A stretch of 64,000 nucleotides of DNA, taken from assembly GCF_900112415.1 (NCBI RefSeq), contig NZ_FOLV01000004.1:166219-230218 (forward strand), read 5' to 3'. Under the pieces are notes generated by a model, which was not told the DNA's origin, made no database searches, and saw nothing but the letters and a program-made list of their open reading frames with translations. Of the stretch, positions 50,585 to 59,752 are shown piece by piece (position 1 is the stretch's first letter; the number at the start of each line of letters is the position of its first letter). The position numbers were made by a program, and so were the translations under genes. This DNA comes from Bacillus sp. 491mf. GTDB lineage: Bacteria; Bacillota; Bacilli; Bacillales; Bacillaceae_G.

Positions 50585-51223
50585 ATGCCGGATAGTATCA
50601 ATAATGGACATAAAGAGAGCCATGATCATAGAATTTCGAATGATGTAGAAATGATAACAGATGAAAAGTGGCAAGCAATTATAAATAATGATGCAGCGTA
50701 CAATAATCAATTTTTCTACGCTGTAAAGTCGACAGGGATATTCTGTAAACCATCCTGTAAATCTCGCGTTCCGAAAAAAGAAAATGTATGCATTTTTCCA
50801 AACGCAGAACAAGCTCTCCGCGCAAATTTTCGCCCTTGTAAACGTTGCAAGCCCACTAATGAAAATCTGCCTGATAGCGAGTGGGTTGATTTAATTACTG
50901 AATACATTGATGAAAATTTCACAGAAAAATTAACTTTAGAATCGTTAGCAGATATTTGTCATGGGAGTACGTATCATATGCATCGAACATTTAAAAAGAT
51001 TAAAGGCATTACGCCGGTTGAGTATATACAACAAGTTAGAGTACACGCGGCTAAAAAGTATTTGATTCAGACAAATAAAGCGATTGGAGATATCGGCATA
51101 TGTGTGGGTATGGCTAACGCGCCTTATTTTATTACTTTATTTAAAAAGAAAACTAGACAGACACCAACACAATTTCGTCAAATGAGTAAAATGGAGGAAA
51201 AGTACAATGGAAAAAAAGAATAA
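50585..51223 (+). CDS. adaA: AdaA: methylphosphotriester-DNA methyltransferase and AraC-type activator
   Basis: A 212-residue protein. Residues 20-95 form the Ada zinc domain: FFYAVKSTGIFCKPSCKSRV and NFRPCKRCKP give the C-x3-C and C-x2-C zinc ligands, the first Cys being the methyl acceptor. Residues 100-205 are an AraC-type DNA-binding domain (LTLESLADICHGSTYHMHRT; IGDIGICVGMANAPYFITLF). Methylation turns it into an activator of repair genes. AAGGAGAGG precedes ATG. It overlaps ogt by 17 bases. Confidence 0.92.
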   Translation: MPDSINNGHKESHDHRISNDVEMITDEKWQAIINNDAAYNNQFFYAVKSTGIFCKPSCKSRVPKKENVCIFPNAEQALRANFRPCKRCKPTNENLPDSEWVDLITEYIDENFTEKLTLESLADICHGSTYHMHRTFKKIKGITPVEYIQQVRVHAAKKYLIQTNKAIGDIGICVGMANAPYFITLFKKKTRQTPTQFRQMSKMEEKYNGKKE

Positions 51224-51740
51224 ACCAACCCTTTATTGGTCTTTACTAAAGTTTAAGGATTGGAATTTTTATATTGCTTCAACTTCAAAGGGGCTTGTGT
51301 TTGTAGGTTCACAGAACAAACCATTCGAGGAATTGTTCGAATGGGCTAAGAAACGCTTTCCAGGAAGTCCTCTTGTTGAAGATGATGAAAAGCTTGAACC
51401 CTATGTCGTTGAAATCACTCAGTATCTAGAAGGAAAGCGGAAAACCTTTACTGTTCCATTTGAGTATGTAGGTACGCAATTTCAGCTAGCAGTTTGGAAT
51501 GCACTTTGTGAAATTACTTATGGACAGACGAAATCCTATTCCGACATTGCAAATGATATAAATAAACCAGCAGCTGTTCGTGCTGTAGGCGCGGCTATTG
51601 GGGCTAATCCGGTATTAATTACTGTACCGTGCCATCGTGTAATAGGAAAGAATGGCTCATTAACTGGCTATCGGGGCGGATTAGAAATGAAGACACTGCT
51701 CCTGGATCTGGAAAAGCGAGCTTCATCTAGAAATGAGTAA
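51207..51740 (+). CDS. ogt: Methylated-DNA-protein-cysteine methyltransferase (AdaB/Ogt)
   Basis: A 177-residue suicide repair protein: TVPCHRVIG contains the acceptor Cys, preceded by the helix-turn-helix block FQLAVWNALCEITYGQTKSY and followed by GSLTGYRGGLEMK. It moves O6-methyl from guanine onto itself. It overlaps adaA, as adaB does in B. subtilis, so both are co-translated. ATGGAGGAAAAG gives the ribosome site. Confidence 0.92.
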   Translation: MEKKNKPTLYWSLLKFKDWNFYIASTSKGLVFVGSQNKPFEELFEWAKKRFPGSPLVEDDEKLEPYVVEITQYLEGKRKTFTVPFEYVGTQFQLAVWNALCEITYGQTKSYSDIANDINKPAAVRAVGAAIGANPVLITVPCHRVIGKNGSLTGYRGGLEMKTLLLDLEKRASSRNE

Positions 51741-51771
51741 TTATTGCCGTACAATGAATGGAGGTTCCATC

Positions 51772-52590
51772 ATGAAAAGTGAATTATTCTATAAAAGTCC
51801 GAAAACCATTCTGAATAAAGGGACTGGCTTTCTTTCTGGATATACTCATTCACTAAATCCTTATACAGGCTGTTCATTTGGGTGTTCCTATTGTTATGTA
51901 CGCGAAATGCCTGTATCTCTTTTTCGAGAAGGGGAATGGGGAAATTGGGTCGATGTTAAAAAAGGAGCTGCGAATTTATTAAAAAAGGAGCTTCATCGTG
52001 CCAAAGCCAAAGGGAATGTAACCATTTTTATGTCATCAAGTACAGACCCGTATCAACCAATAGAGCATAAGGAAAAAGTGACGCGATCTTTACTAGAAGT
52101 TATGGTAGAAGATCCCCCTGACTTCCTATTCGTACAGACTAGAAGCCCACTTGTAAGTCGAGATATCGATTTGCTGCAACATTTTAAAGATAAAGTTCGA
52201 GTAAGTATGACAATTGAGACAGATTCGGAAACGATACGTAAACATTTTACTCCAAAGGCACCCCCAATCCAGGCGCGCTTTAAGACATTGGAAAAATTAG
52301 CAGCTACGGGAATATCGACCCAAGCTGCTATAGCCCCTATCTTACCGAGTGGGGAATATTTTCCTGTGAAATTGAAGCCATTCGTCGATCGGATATGTAT
52401 TGATGACTATTTCATGGGCGATGGCAGTGGTGGAAAACGCACAAGAAAACTTGGTATTGAGAAAAAATATGCCCAACTTGGTTTAGAAGAATGGTATGGA
52501 CCAAATGTAATTAAAAAAGTATATAACCGATTTATTGAAATCTTTCCGGAAAATCACGTTTATGTGAGCCAGGCTGGGTTTGAGCCGTAA
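51772..52590 (+). CDS. Radical SAM protein, SPL-like (Rv2578c family)
   Basis: A 272-residue radical SAM enzyme: CSFGCSYCYVREMPVSLF carries the C-x3-C-x2-C cluster motif, SSSTDPYQPIE and FVQTRSPLVSRDIDLL are the blocks shared with spore photoproduct lyase-like proteins. Members are presumed DNA repair enzymes, though most are unproven. ATG 51772 has GGAGGTT 6 bases upstream; the gene follows ogt closely and is probably in the same operon. Confidence 0.87.
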   Translation: MKSELFYKSPKTILNKGTGFLSGYTHSLNPYTGCSFGCSYCYVREMPVSLFREGEWGNWVDVKKGAANLLKKELHRAKAKGNVTIFMSSSTDPYQPIEHKEKVTRSLLEVMVEDPPDFLFVQTRSPLVSRDIDLLQHFKDKVRVSMTIETDSETIRKHFTPKAPPIQARFKTLEKLAATGISTQAAIAPILPSGEYFPVKLKPFVDRICIDDYFMGDGSGGKRTRKLGIEKKYAQLGLEEWYGPNVIKKVYNRFIEIFPENHVYVSQAGFEP

Positions 52591-52608
52591 AAAATAGGAA
52601 GTGATTAC

Positions 52609-52905
52609 ATGTATAAAGATAATGAGAAAAGTGCTGAAAATAGAAAAAAGACATTCACCCTGTTGGGTGCTGATATGCATTCATATCAAAGTGATACACC
52701 GGGTATTTTTGGTGGGTATCGACCGAGTAAATTATATGGAAGGTTAGATTGTCCCTCAGCGCTTAGAGCTATAGCAAAAGGTGGATACGTTAAACATCGC
52801 GTATTTAATTGTTTTACAGATTGTCCTGGACGATATAATTCAGCCACCATTTTTAAAAACTCTTTATTACATTTCTTGTTTGTCATATGGATGCTTTCTT
52901 CTTGA
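52609..52905 (+). CDS. Ada zinc-binding-domain protein, C-terminally truncated
   Basis: The first ~67 residues (FTLLGADMHSYQSDTPGIFG then GYRPSKLYGRLDCPSALRAI and AKGGYVKHRVF) match small Ada metal-binding-domain proteins of Bacillus. In the intact family the sequence goes on with an acidic stretch and a second C-x2-C pair; here it changes to NCFTDCPGRYNSATIFKNSL and ends with a hydrophobic tail. One cysteine of the domain remains before the break. It follows the radical SAM gene by 18 bases, so it closes the repair operon as a probable pseudogene. Confidence 0.65.
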   Translation: MYKDNEKSAENRKKTFTLLGADMHSYQSDTPGIFGGYRPSKLYGRLDCPSALRAIAKGGYVKHRVFNCFTDCPGRYNSATIFKNSLLHFLFVIWMLSS

Positions 52906-53030
52906 AATCTATTGTAAGGACGTAACTAAGTTGTGTAGCATTAAAATTAAAGACATTGACTTCCAGATTTCACACAATATGCGTACCCTATTATTAAACC
53001 AGTAGAAATAGAAAAGTGAAGGTGATTTCA

Positions 53031-53567
53031 TTGATAATGAAAGATGCTATGAACAAATATTTTGATTTAAGAAAAGAATGCTTTGACAAAGGGTTAGATT
53101 TTCTGTTTAAAACATCATACAATGAAGATGTTGGATCATTCATTTATCAAGGTGAAATGGATGATGAAGAGGAGATTTTGTGGAAACCTGTTGAAAAAAA
53201 TACTAAGCATCATTTGCTGGGCATTGAAGAAAGATTAAATATTAAACTACATACCTCGATTAATGACTATTTTAATTCTTACTGGTTTGCTGATTTAGAT
53301 GGTTTTATTGATAATCATTATATTAAATTAGAAGCTGTATTGCCAAATATTGAACTAGATTCTTTTAAAAGTACCCTAGAAGGTTATAAAGATAATCATG
53401 ATAATAGGATTGATAAAATTCCTATAGGAGTAGAGGGGAATGGCTTAATAGTTGTTCTAGACAACACAGATGGAAAGATTGAATTGGCGGATTTTGAAAG
53501 GGGTTCGTTTGAAGGAATTGCAAATAGCTTAGATGAACTAATTTCCAGTTTGAGAGTAAAGAAATAA
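53031..53567 (+). CDS. Syd/SUKH-like immunity protein
   Basis: A 178-residue protein: YFDLRKECFDKGLDFLFKTS at the start, YFNSYWFADLDGFIDNHYIK and VEGNGLIVVLDNTDGKIELA then DFERGSFEGIANSLDELISS resemble the Syd (SecY-interacting) branch of the SUKH superfamily, used as immunity proteins in Gram-positive toxin arrays. TTG 53031 lies 6 bases after AAGGTG; ATG 53037 is the alternative. No toxin beside it. Confidence 0.68.
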   Translation: MIMKDAMNKYFDLRKECFDKGLDFLFKTSYNEDVGSFIYQGEMDDEEEILWKPVEKNTKHHLLGIEERLNIKLHTSINDYFNSYWFADLDGFIDNHYIKLEAVLPNIELDSFKSTLEGYKDNHDNRIDKIPIGVEGNGLIVVLDNTDGKIELADFERGSFEGIANSLDELISSLRVKK

Positions 53568-53674
53568 CTTAATAGGAACGCTTATTCAACTATACTGTCT
53601 ATTATTGGGCGGTCTTTTTTCGATAAGGAGTATATTATTTTCTCCCTATCCATAGTAGGTGACACTCTGTTATC

Positions 53675-53869
53675 TTGTATCACGAACTCCTAAATTTAAA
53701 CAGTGGGGAATTAGTATGGGGCGTAACTAAACTTATTATGCGTGATATCCAAAATTTTATATACCCCCTCACCAATAAAGGTTTCTTTGGGATAATGTTT
53801 AACGATGGAACTATGTCAATGATTGCTAGAGTAGAAAGAATTGTATTTCTAAAGGGAAGTTACAGATAG
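53675..53869 (+). pseudogene. ORF fragment in frame with the following SUKH gene
   Basis: A 64-codon frame from TTG 53675 (YHELLNLNSGELVWGVTKLI; later MIARVERIVFLKGSYR) ends at TAG 53867, and the same frame is open onward into the SUKH gene at 53915. No ribosome site. Likely the remains of an upstream gene, perhaps a toxin end, fused by deletion to the SUKH gene. Confidence 0.4.
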
Positions 53870-53914
53870 CCCCATCATCCAAATGTAGCAACAATTCAAG
53901 ATATCAATAAAGAC

Positions 53915-54424
53915 ATGCACAGAAGGTTTCGACATATGGGCAGAATGTCAGTAGCTAAGAAGTTATTAAATAGGGGGGAATATACGAATTTAAATGCTTT
54001 TGGTAAAGCAACAGAGGAATCGATTGAGGAAATAGAAGAATTCTTAGGATTTCCATTTCCAGAAGATTATAAAAAGTTTTTAAGTGAATATAACGGAGGA
54101 ACTTCGAAAGTTAGATATAGTAAATTTTTTGTTAAAGAGCTAAATCAGGAGATTCCTTTAGATGTTTTGTATGGTATAGATGTAAAGAGACCTTTTGATT
54201 TAAGTGTATGCTGTGAAGAATTTGAGGAAGATATGTTACCAAATAGTTTAATAATAGGAGACGATCCGGGTTCAGGATTAATTGTACTCATTACAGATGC
54301 TGATAAATATGGCATATATTATTGGGATCACTCTTTTTATTTCCCGCAATCTAGCGAAGAAAAAAATACGTATAAAGTTGCTGACAGTTTCAAGGAGTTT
54401 ATTAATGGGTTGAAGAACCCTTAA
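53915..54424 (+). CDS. SMI1/KNR4 (SUKH) family immunity protein
   Basis: A 169-residue protein: NAFGKATEESIEEIEEFLGF then PFPEDYKKFLSEYNGGT is the canonical SUKH start, LPNSLIIGDDPGSGLIVLIT the GDDPG turn, and KVADSFKEFINGL the final helix. Neither ATG 53915 nor ATG 53948 has a good ribosome site, and the frame is open back to a TAG at 53867; the natural 5' end may be lost. The first 15 residues (MHRRFRHMGRMSVAK) do not look like part of the domain. Confidence 0.75.
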   Translation: MHRRFRHMGRMSVAKKLLNRGEYTNLNAFGKATEESIEEIEEFLGFPFPEDYKKFLSEYNGGTSKVRYSKFFVKELNQEIPLDVLYGIDVKRPFDLSVCCEEFEEDMLPNSLIIGDDPGSGLIVLITDADKYGIYYWDHSFYFPQSSEEKNTYKVADSFKEFINGLKNP

Positions 54425-54600
54425 TTACTAATTTTTTTATTAAGTTGTATATTTCAATTTTCATATACTTGATACTAAGCAAGTATATGAAAATTGTGAT
54501 GAATGTAAAGAAAGAATAGTAAAAGTATCATAAGTGTTGGAGAAATTTAAATAGGGATTTACAGTTATCTCAAATAATACGAATTAAGTGAGGTTATAAA

Positions 54601-54981
54601 ATGAGTGTTTCTATTTATTATTCTGCAAACCGTAAACAAAAGCTTACTACCGTTGAACAGGAAGCTATTGATAAATTGATTTTGGAATATTCCGTCGATA
54701 AAGAAATTGAGAAATATCATAATACGGGTGAAGGATATGACTGGGAAGGGTTTACTGTATATAATCAAGAGAATCTAATGGAAGACGATGAAATCTTCGC
54801 AGGTTCAACTAGGTTACCCGCCAACAGAGATGATGCACTATGGGAGGGGTTTCAACATTGGAATGCATTGCTTTCACAAATTCGTTCTGTCATTTTAGAT
54901 GCTGAGTGGCACGTGAATGTAGATGATCACATGCTTGTATGGGATGAGGAATACTTAGAATATGTCTTACCCGAAAAATAG
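54601..54981 (+). CDS. Hypothetical protein in immunity array
   Basis: A 126-residue acidic protein (MSVSIYYSANRKQKLTTVEQ; later FEGSTR-like FAGSTRLPANRDDALWEGFQ and WHVNVDDHMLVWDEE). Soluble, beta-rich at the end. No family recognised, but similar proteins of this size occur in Bacillus immunity clusters. GTGAGGTT precedes ATG by 6 bases. A SUKH-like relic follows. Confidence 0.6.
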   Translation: MSVSIYYSANRKQKLTTVEQEAIDKLILEYSVDKEIEKYHNTGEGYDWEGFTVYNQENLMEDDEIFAGSTRLPANRDDALWEGFQHWNALLSQIRSVILDAEWHVNVDDHMLVWDEEYLEYVLPEK

Positions 54982-55000
54982 ATTTAGGATAAAAGATTAG

Positions 55001-55174
55001 AAGAGTACTGCTGAACGGTTTCGAGTGGGATTCATCTCTCCTGAAAATAGGGCTATTACGGTTGATAATGAAACGAGGCAGGTATTCATAGAGAATTTTG
55101 AAACAGAAGAAAATGAACCGCTTGCTAATTCACTTGTTGAATTAATAAAGAATTTGAAAATGAAAATAATGTAA
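55001..55174 (+). pseudogene. Syd/SUKH-like gene, C-terminal relic
   Basis: A start-less frame reads AERFRVGFISPENRAITVDN then ETRQVFIENFETEENEPLAN and SLVELIKNLKMKIM. The pattern (strand with N-turn, strand, final SLVELIKNL helix) matches the end of SUKH/Syd-type immunity proteins. Confidence 0.5.
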
Positions 55175-55237
55175 TGAAATTAGTTATTTTAGAGATACAT
55201 AATAGTAATGTTTTACCTTATTAGGGGATAAAAGGAA

Positions 55238-55726
55238 ATGAATAAAATAGAATGGCAATTTGCTGACGAAGCTGTAAGTGAAGAATATGTAAAGAAAGTT
55301 GGAAAAGAATTAGGTGTTGATTTTCCTCATGAGTATGTTGAATGTGTATCGAAAAATAATGGAGCAAATGTAGAACCAGAACTTTTTGACGTCCAAGGAA
55401 TAGAAAGAGTATTTGGAACGTTATTATCTTTTGATGAAAATAGTGGTGAGTATATTGTAGATGTATATAATGACTTCAATGATATCTTACCAATTGGATT
55501 AATTTCATTTGCTTTTGACCCTGCAGGAAACTTAATTTGTTTTGATTATAAAAATCACGAAGAGAATCCAATAGTTGTTTTCTGGGAGTATGAAGGTGCA
55601 TGGGAAAAAGAAGAGTTGATGAGAAGTGAAGGAATTACAGTAGAAGAGGCAGAGGAAGTAGCAAGAGAAAATGTGTTTTATGTAGCGAGTACTTTCACTG
55701 CGTTTTTAAATAAATTGCATGATTGA
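55238..55726 (+). CDS. SMI1/KNR4 (SUKH) family immunity protein
   Basis: A 162-residue protein: VSEEYVKKVGKELGVDFPHE then YVECVSKNNGANVEPELFDV is the SUKH start, DILPIGLISFAFDPAGNLIC and VFWEYEG the core turns, and FYVASTFTAFLNKLHD the final helix. AAAAGGAA precedes ATG. No toxin adjacent. The preceding relic belongs to another SUKH-like gene. Confidence 0.83.
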   Translation: MNKIEWQFADEAVSEEYVKKVGKELGVDFPHEYVECVSKNNGANVEPELFDVQGIERVFGTLLSFDENSGEYIVDVYNDFNDILPIGLISFAFDPAGNLICFDYKNHEENPIVVFWEYEGAWEKEELMRSEGITVEEAEEVARENVFYVASTFTAFLNKLHD

Positions 55727-55837
55727 TAGATCGTACAAATAAAAAAATCTTTTAACATTCACTAATGAAAGAAAGCTGCTTAGTGGGGAGAAATGGGTAG
55801 GACACTGTAATGTAAAAAATGATATAGGAGAAAGGTG

Positions 55838-56356
55838 ATGACAATGAAATTAGTGAAACCAACACACCAACATAGCAAACAAATCATGGCTTATCGAGAG
55901 GCATTCCTAATATCAAGAGAACAACCGTATGGTAGTTGTTCCTTACAACATTTTGATTCCATTGACGAATGGCTTGAAAAAGTCAAAATTCAAGAAAAAC
56001 GAGAAGATTTACCACCAAATCGAGTTCCATCCACTCAGTTTTTGAGCATTGAAAAGGGGAATTTAGTCGGTTTCATCAACATCCGCCATCGATTAACACC
56101 AGAATTACTGGTGGAGAGCGGACATATCGGTTATAGTGTGCACCCCGACGAACGTCGAAAGGGTTACGCTGCTGAACAACTTCGGCTTTCCTTATTTGAA
56201 GCGGAAAAATTAGGATTAGAGAAAGTGTTGATAACTTGTGACAAGGCAAATATTGGCTCTGCCAAAACCATTCAAAGAGTTGGGGGTATCTTAGAGAATG
56301 AAGTAATTTCCCCTAATACTGGCGAAATTGTTCAGCGTTATTGGATTGAACTATGA
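55838..56356 (+). CDS. GNAT-family N-acetyltransferase
   Basis: A 172-residue acetyltransferase: VHPDERRKGYAAEQLRLSLF is the acetyl-CoA motif and LGLEKVLITCDKANIGSAKT then IQRVGGILENEV the following strand and helix, typical of a common Bacillus GNAT subgroup. GGAGAAAGG precedes; ATG 55838 or 55844 may be used. Substrate unknown. Confidence 0.85.
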   Translation: MTMKLVKPTHQHSKQIMAYREAFLISREQPYGSCSLQHFDSIDEWLEKVKIQEKREDLPPNRVPSTQFLSIEKGNLVGFINIRHRLTPELLVESGHIGYSVHPDERRKGYAAEQLRLSLFEAEKLGLEKVLITCDKANIGSAKTIQRVGGILENEVISPNTGEIVQRYWIEL

Positions 56357-56415
56357 TGTAGTAAATTTTCAAAAATCATACTTGAAATCGTATCGAAACT
56401 GGATATAACGAAAAG

Positions 56416-56447
56416 AAAAATCGGAGTGAGCAATCACTCCGAAAAAA
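56416..56447. terminator. Bidirectional-type hairpin after the GNAT gene
   Basis: CGGAGTGA pairs exactly with TCACTCCG around GCAA; A runs on both sides give T runs on the minus strand. Confidence 0.6.
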
Positions 56448-56642
56448 GTCTAACTTAGCAATAAGAGTAGTAATTGTATTAGTTGTTGAAGCTACAATGA
56501 AGTTTCAAAGTCAAAATATATCCATGATTGTTCTCTTAAAGGATTTACAACTTTAAATGTTAACAAAATTTGAAATATGTACACAGAATAAAAACAGTTA
56601 ATTAATAATATATTGACCCCTTTATAGAAAGTACTATAAAAT

Positions 56643-56656
56643 TGAAAGCGGTAACA
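56643..56656 (+). promoter_or_regulatory. cre site 1 upstream of pullulanase
   Basis: TGAAAGCGGTAACA fits the catabolite-responsive element pattern. About 295 bases before the pullulanase start. Confidence 0.55.
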
Positions 56657-56741
56657 AACGGTTTCCTAAAAAGGTTTTCTATGATCTTTTGATATTTAGA
56701 GATATAACAAGGAATAAGTAAATCTTTTTTTTGAGGTTTAA

Positions 56742-56755
56742 TGCAAACGTTTTCG
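56742..56755 (+). promoter_or_regulatory. cre-like site 2 upstream of pullulanase
   Basis: TGCAAACGTTTTCG matches a cre or MalR/LacI-family half-site pair with one or two changes. The rest of 56448-56950 is an AT-rich leader without a gene. Confidence 0.5.
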
Positions 56756-56950
56756 TAAATTTTCTTTATTTCTTTTCATGTTTGATTTTCTTATTAAAAG
56801 ATCATTGAAATAAATACGAATACATTCAATATGGGGGTGTTATAAAAGAGATTTTTAGATTAACTTAAGCAGTGTTACTTAGTTAGTAACACATAGTTTT
56901 GAAATGAACATAATCAATTGTTCGTAATATTTTAAGAAAGGGTGAATGGA

Positions 56951-59521
56951 GTGCAAATTACAAAAAAATTAATAAACAAGACGATGTTATTGCTTACTGT
57001 AATTGTCATGCTATTATCTGGTTTTTCTTTTCAGATTGCGAAAGCAGATTCAAATACGAAAACAACTGAAATTATCATTCATTATAAGGAGAAGTCTGGA
57101 AATACAAAAGATTGGAATCTTTGGATGTGGGCCGAAAATGCGAGTGGCAGGTCCTATGAGTTTACTGGGGAAGATGAGTTTGGTAAGTATGCTAAGGTAA
57201 AGATTGATGGTAACCATAATCGTGTAGGATTTATAGTTCGTACGAATGAATGGGAAAAAGATGGTGGTGATCGTTGGATTGAAAATATTAAGGATGGCCG
57301 TGCTGAAGTATGGGTTCTTTCTGGCGATGATAAAGTATACAATTCTAAACCTTCTTCTGAACTTTCTATTCAGAAGGCCACTATTGATAGTTTCAATGAA
57401 ATTACTATAACTACCAATGTTCCATTCAATAGTAAGGAGCAAAAAATTGAAATTGAGGGCGTTAACATAGAGAAAGTTAGTCCTTATGATACAAATAATG
57501 GAGATATGACCAATAAGGTCAAAATCATTACAGAAAAGAATCTTGATTTTAAAAAAACATACAAAATCAAAATGGGAAATTCCATTGAAGCTAATACTGA
57601 AATTGGTAAAGTAATTCGTAGCGAGGAATTTGATCATTTATTTTATTATGATGGTAATGATTTAGGTAATGTATATACGCCATGGGAAACAAAGTTCCGT
57701 TTGTGGGCTCCTACTGCGAGTGAGGCAAAGTTGGTCGCTTACAAAAAATGGAGTGATGAAAAAGGTACTGAAATAAACATGGAACAAGGTGAAAAAGGAA
57801 CTTGGACGGCAAAGCTTAAAGGTGATCAAAAAGGCCTTTTTTATACATATAAGGTGAAGATTGGTGATAAATGGACTGAGGCCGTTGATCCATATGTGCG
57901 TGCTGCTTCTGTTAACGGTGATAAAGGTGCAGTCATTGATTTAAAAGAAGTAAATCCTAAAAATTGGAAAGGTAACAAAAAGCCAAAATTTAAAAATCCG
58001 GAAGATGCGATTGTTTATGAGTTACAAGTACGTGATCTTTCCATTCAACCTGAAAGTGGTATTAAACAAAAAGGAAAATATCTTGGTGTAACAGAAAAAG
58101 GAACGAGAGGACCTGAAGGTGTAAAAACAGGTCTTGATCATATTAAGGACCTTGGTGTCACTCACGTTCAGTTTTTACCGATATTTGATTATGCTTCAGT
58201 AAATGAAGAAAAGTTAAATGAACCACAATATAACTGGGGATATGATCCGAAAAATTACAATGTACCAGAAGGCTCGTATTCTACTAATCCTTATGAGCCG
58301 ACTGTTCGAATTACTGAATTAAAGCAGATGATTCAAACACTTCATGATAATGATCTTCGTGTTGTGATGGACGTGGTATATAATCATATGTACAATGCGG
58401 CTGAATCCAATTTCCATAAGTTGGTTCCAGGTTATTATTATCGTTACAACGAGGATGGTTCACTTGCAAATGGAACTGGCGTAGGGAATGATACGGCTTC
58501 TGAACGAAAGATGATGAGGAAATTCATGGTAGATTCCGTCACGTATTGGGCAAAAGAGTATAATTTAGATGGATTCCGCTTTGATTTGATGGGTATTCAT
58601 GACGTCGAAACAATGAATGCGATACGTAAAGCCGTTAATAAAATTGATCCTTCTATTATTATTCACGGAGAAGGGTGGGATTTAAATACCCCTCTTGCGT
58701 CTGAGTTGAAGGCAACTCAAAAAAATGCGGAGAAAATGAAAGGAATCGCTCATTTTAATGACGATATTCGTGATGGATTGAAAGGCAGTGTATTTGAGGA
58801 TAAGGATAATGGTTTTGTGAACGGAAAACAAAACATGGAAGAACGCATTAAAAAAGGAATTACAGCTGGTATGGACTATGATAAAAAAGTGTCTACTTAT
58901 CAGGATCCTGAGCAGGTTCTGACATATGTTGAAGCACACGACAACAATACATTATGGGATAAGCTTGCGTTGACTAATCCTGGCGACAGTGAAGAAGTAC
59001 GTAAACAAATGCACAAGCTGTCTTCTTCCATCATATTAACATCGCAAGGGATTCCCTTCTTGCATGCAGGCCAAGAGTTCATGCGTACAAAATATGGTGA
59101 TCATAATAGCTACAAATCTCCTGATTCTATTAACCAGATGGATTGGGGGCGCCGTGTGGCATTCGGTAAAGAAGTGGATTATATGAAAGGCTTAATAGAG
59201 TTGCGTAACAACCATCCAGCTTTTCGCATGACATCTGCTGAACAAATAAAAAAACATCTAGCATTCATTGATGCGCCAAAAAATGTTGTAGCTTATACAA
59301 TAGATGGCAAAGCAAATGGTGATAAAACGGAATGTTTTGTTGTAGCTCACAATGCGAATAGAGAAGCGGTGGAAATTACTCTTCCATCAAAAGGTCCTTG
59401 GAAAGTACTAGTAGATGGTGAACATGCAGGAAATAAAGTGCTTTATGTTTTCCATGATAATAAGATTAAGGTTCCTGCATTAAGTTCATTTGTTTTAAAA
59501 ACAGAAAAACCGATTAAATAA
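56951..59521 (+). CDS. pulA: Type I pullulanase, secreted
   Basis: An 856-residue extracellular alpha-1,6-debranching enzyme. After a signal peptide (MLLLTVIVMLLSGFSFQIAK then ADS) come a CBM41 starch-binding domain (IIIHYKEKSGNTKDWNLWMW), a linker, a CBM48 domain (TKFRLWAPTASEAKLVAYKK) and the GH13 catalytic domain with YNWGYDPKNY (type I pullulanase signature), VVMDVVYNH, LDGFRFDLMG (nucleophile), IHGEGWDL (acid) and YVEAHDN. GTG 56951 lies 8 bases after AAAGGG. Two cre-like sites upstream suggest catabolite control. It stands alone. Confidence 0.92.
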   Translation: MQITKKLINKTMLLLTVIVMLLSGFSFQIAKADSNTKTTEIIIHYKEKSGNTKDWNLWMWAENASGRSYEFTGEDEFGKYAKVKIDGNHNRVGFIVRTNEWEKDGGDRWIENIKDGRAEVWVLSGDDKVYNSKPSSELSIQKATIDSFNEITITTNVPFNSKEQKIEIEGVNIEKVSPYDTNNGDMTNKVKIITEKNLDFKKTYKIKMGNSIEANTEIGKVIRSEEFDHLFYYDGNDLGNVYTPWETKFRLWAPTASEAKLVAYKKWSDEKGTEINMEQGEKGTWTAKLKGDQKGLFYTYKVKIGDKWTEAVDPYVRAASVNGDKGAVIDLKEVNPKNWKGNKKPKFKNPEDAIVYELQVRDLSIQPESGIKQKGKYLGVTEKGTRGPEGVKTGLDHIKDLGVTHVQFLPIFDYASVNEEKLNEPQYNWGYDPKNYNVPEGSYSTNPYEPTVRITELKQMIQTLHDNDLRVVMDVVYNHMYNAAESNFHKLVPGYYYRYNEDGSLANGTGVGNDTASERKMMRKFMVDSVTYWAKEYNLDGFRFDLMGIHDVETMNAIRKAVNKIDPSIIIHGEGWDLNTPLASELKATQKNAEKMKGIAHFNDDIRDGLKGSVFEDKDNGFVNGKQNMEERIKKGITAGMDYDKKVSTYQDPEQVLTYVEAHDNNTLWDKLALTNPGDSEEVRKQMHKLSSSIILTSQGIPFLHAGQEFMRTKYGDHNSYKSPDSINQMDWGRRVAFGKEVDYMKGLIELRNNHPAFRMTSAEQIKKHLAFIDAPKNVVAYTIDGKANGDKTECFVVAHNANREAVEITLPSKGPWKVLVDGEHAGNKVLYVFHDNKIKVPALSSFVLKTEKPIK

Positions 59522-59752
59522 GAATAGATTATATACAAGAAACTCTTGCTTAAAAAATCCACTAACCATATCGGGAGAGTAACAGGGTTCTTATTAAAGA
59601 CTATAAAGTAAAAGATAGAAATATTCATATTATTATCAATAAATTAACTCTAAATATGATAATATGGATATTGTGGAAAAAAGATGAAAAATTGTAGGGA
59701 ATCGATGGTGTATTCAATCAAAAATTTGTTCAAGTTAGAAGTTAAATAATAG

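Noticed and set aside
57050-57637. 195-codon frame on the minus strand inside pulA
   Set aside because: It lies wholly opposite the pullulanase coding sequence, and the product has no domain; a shadow frame.
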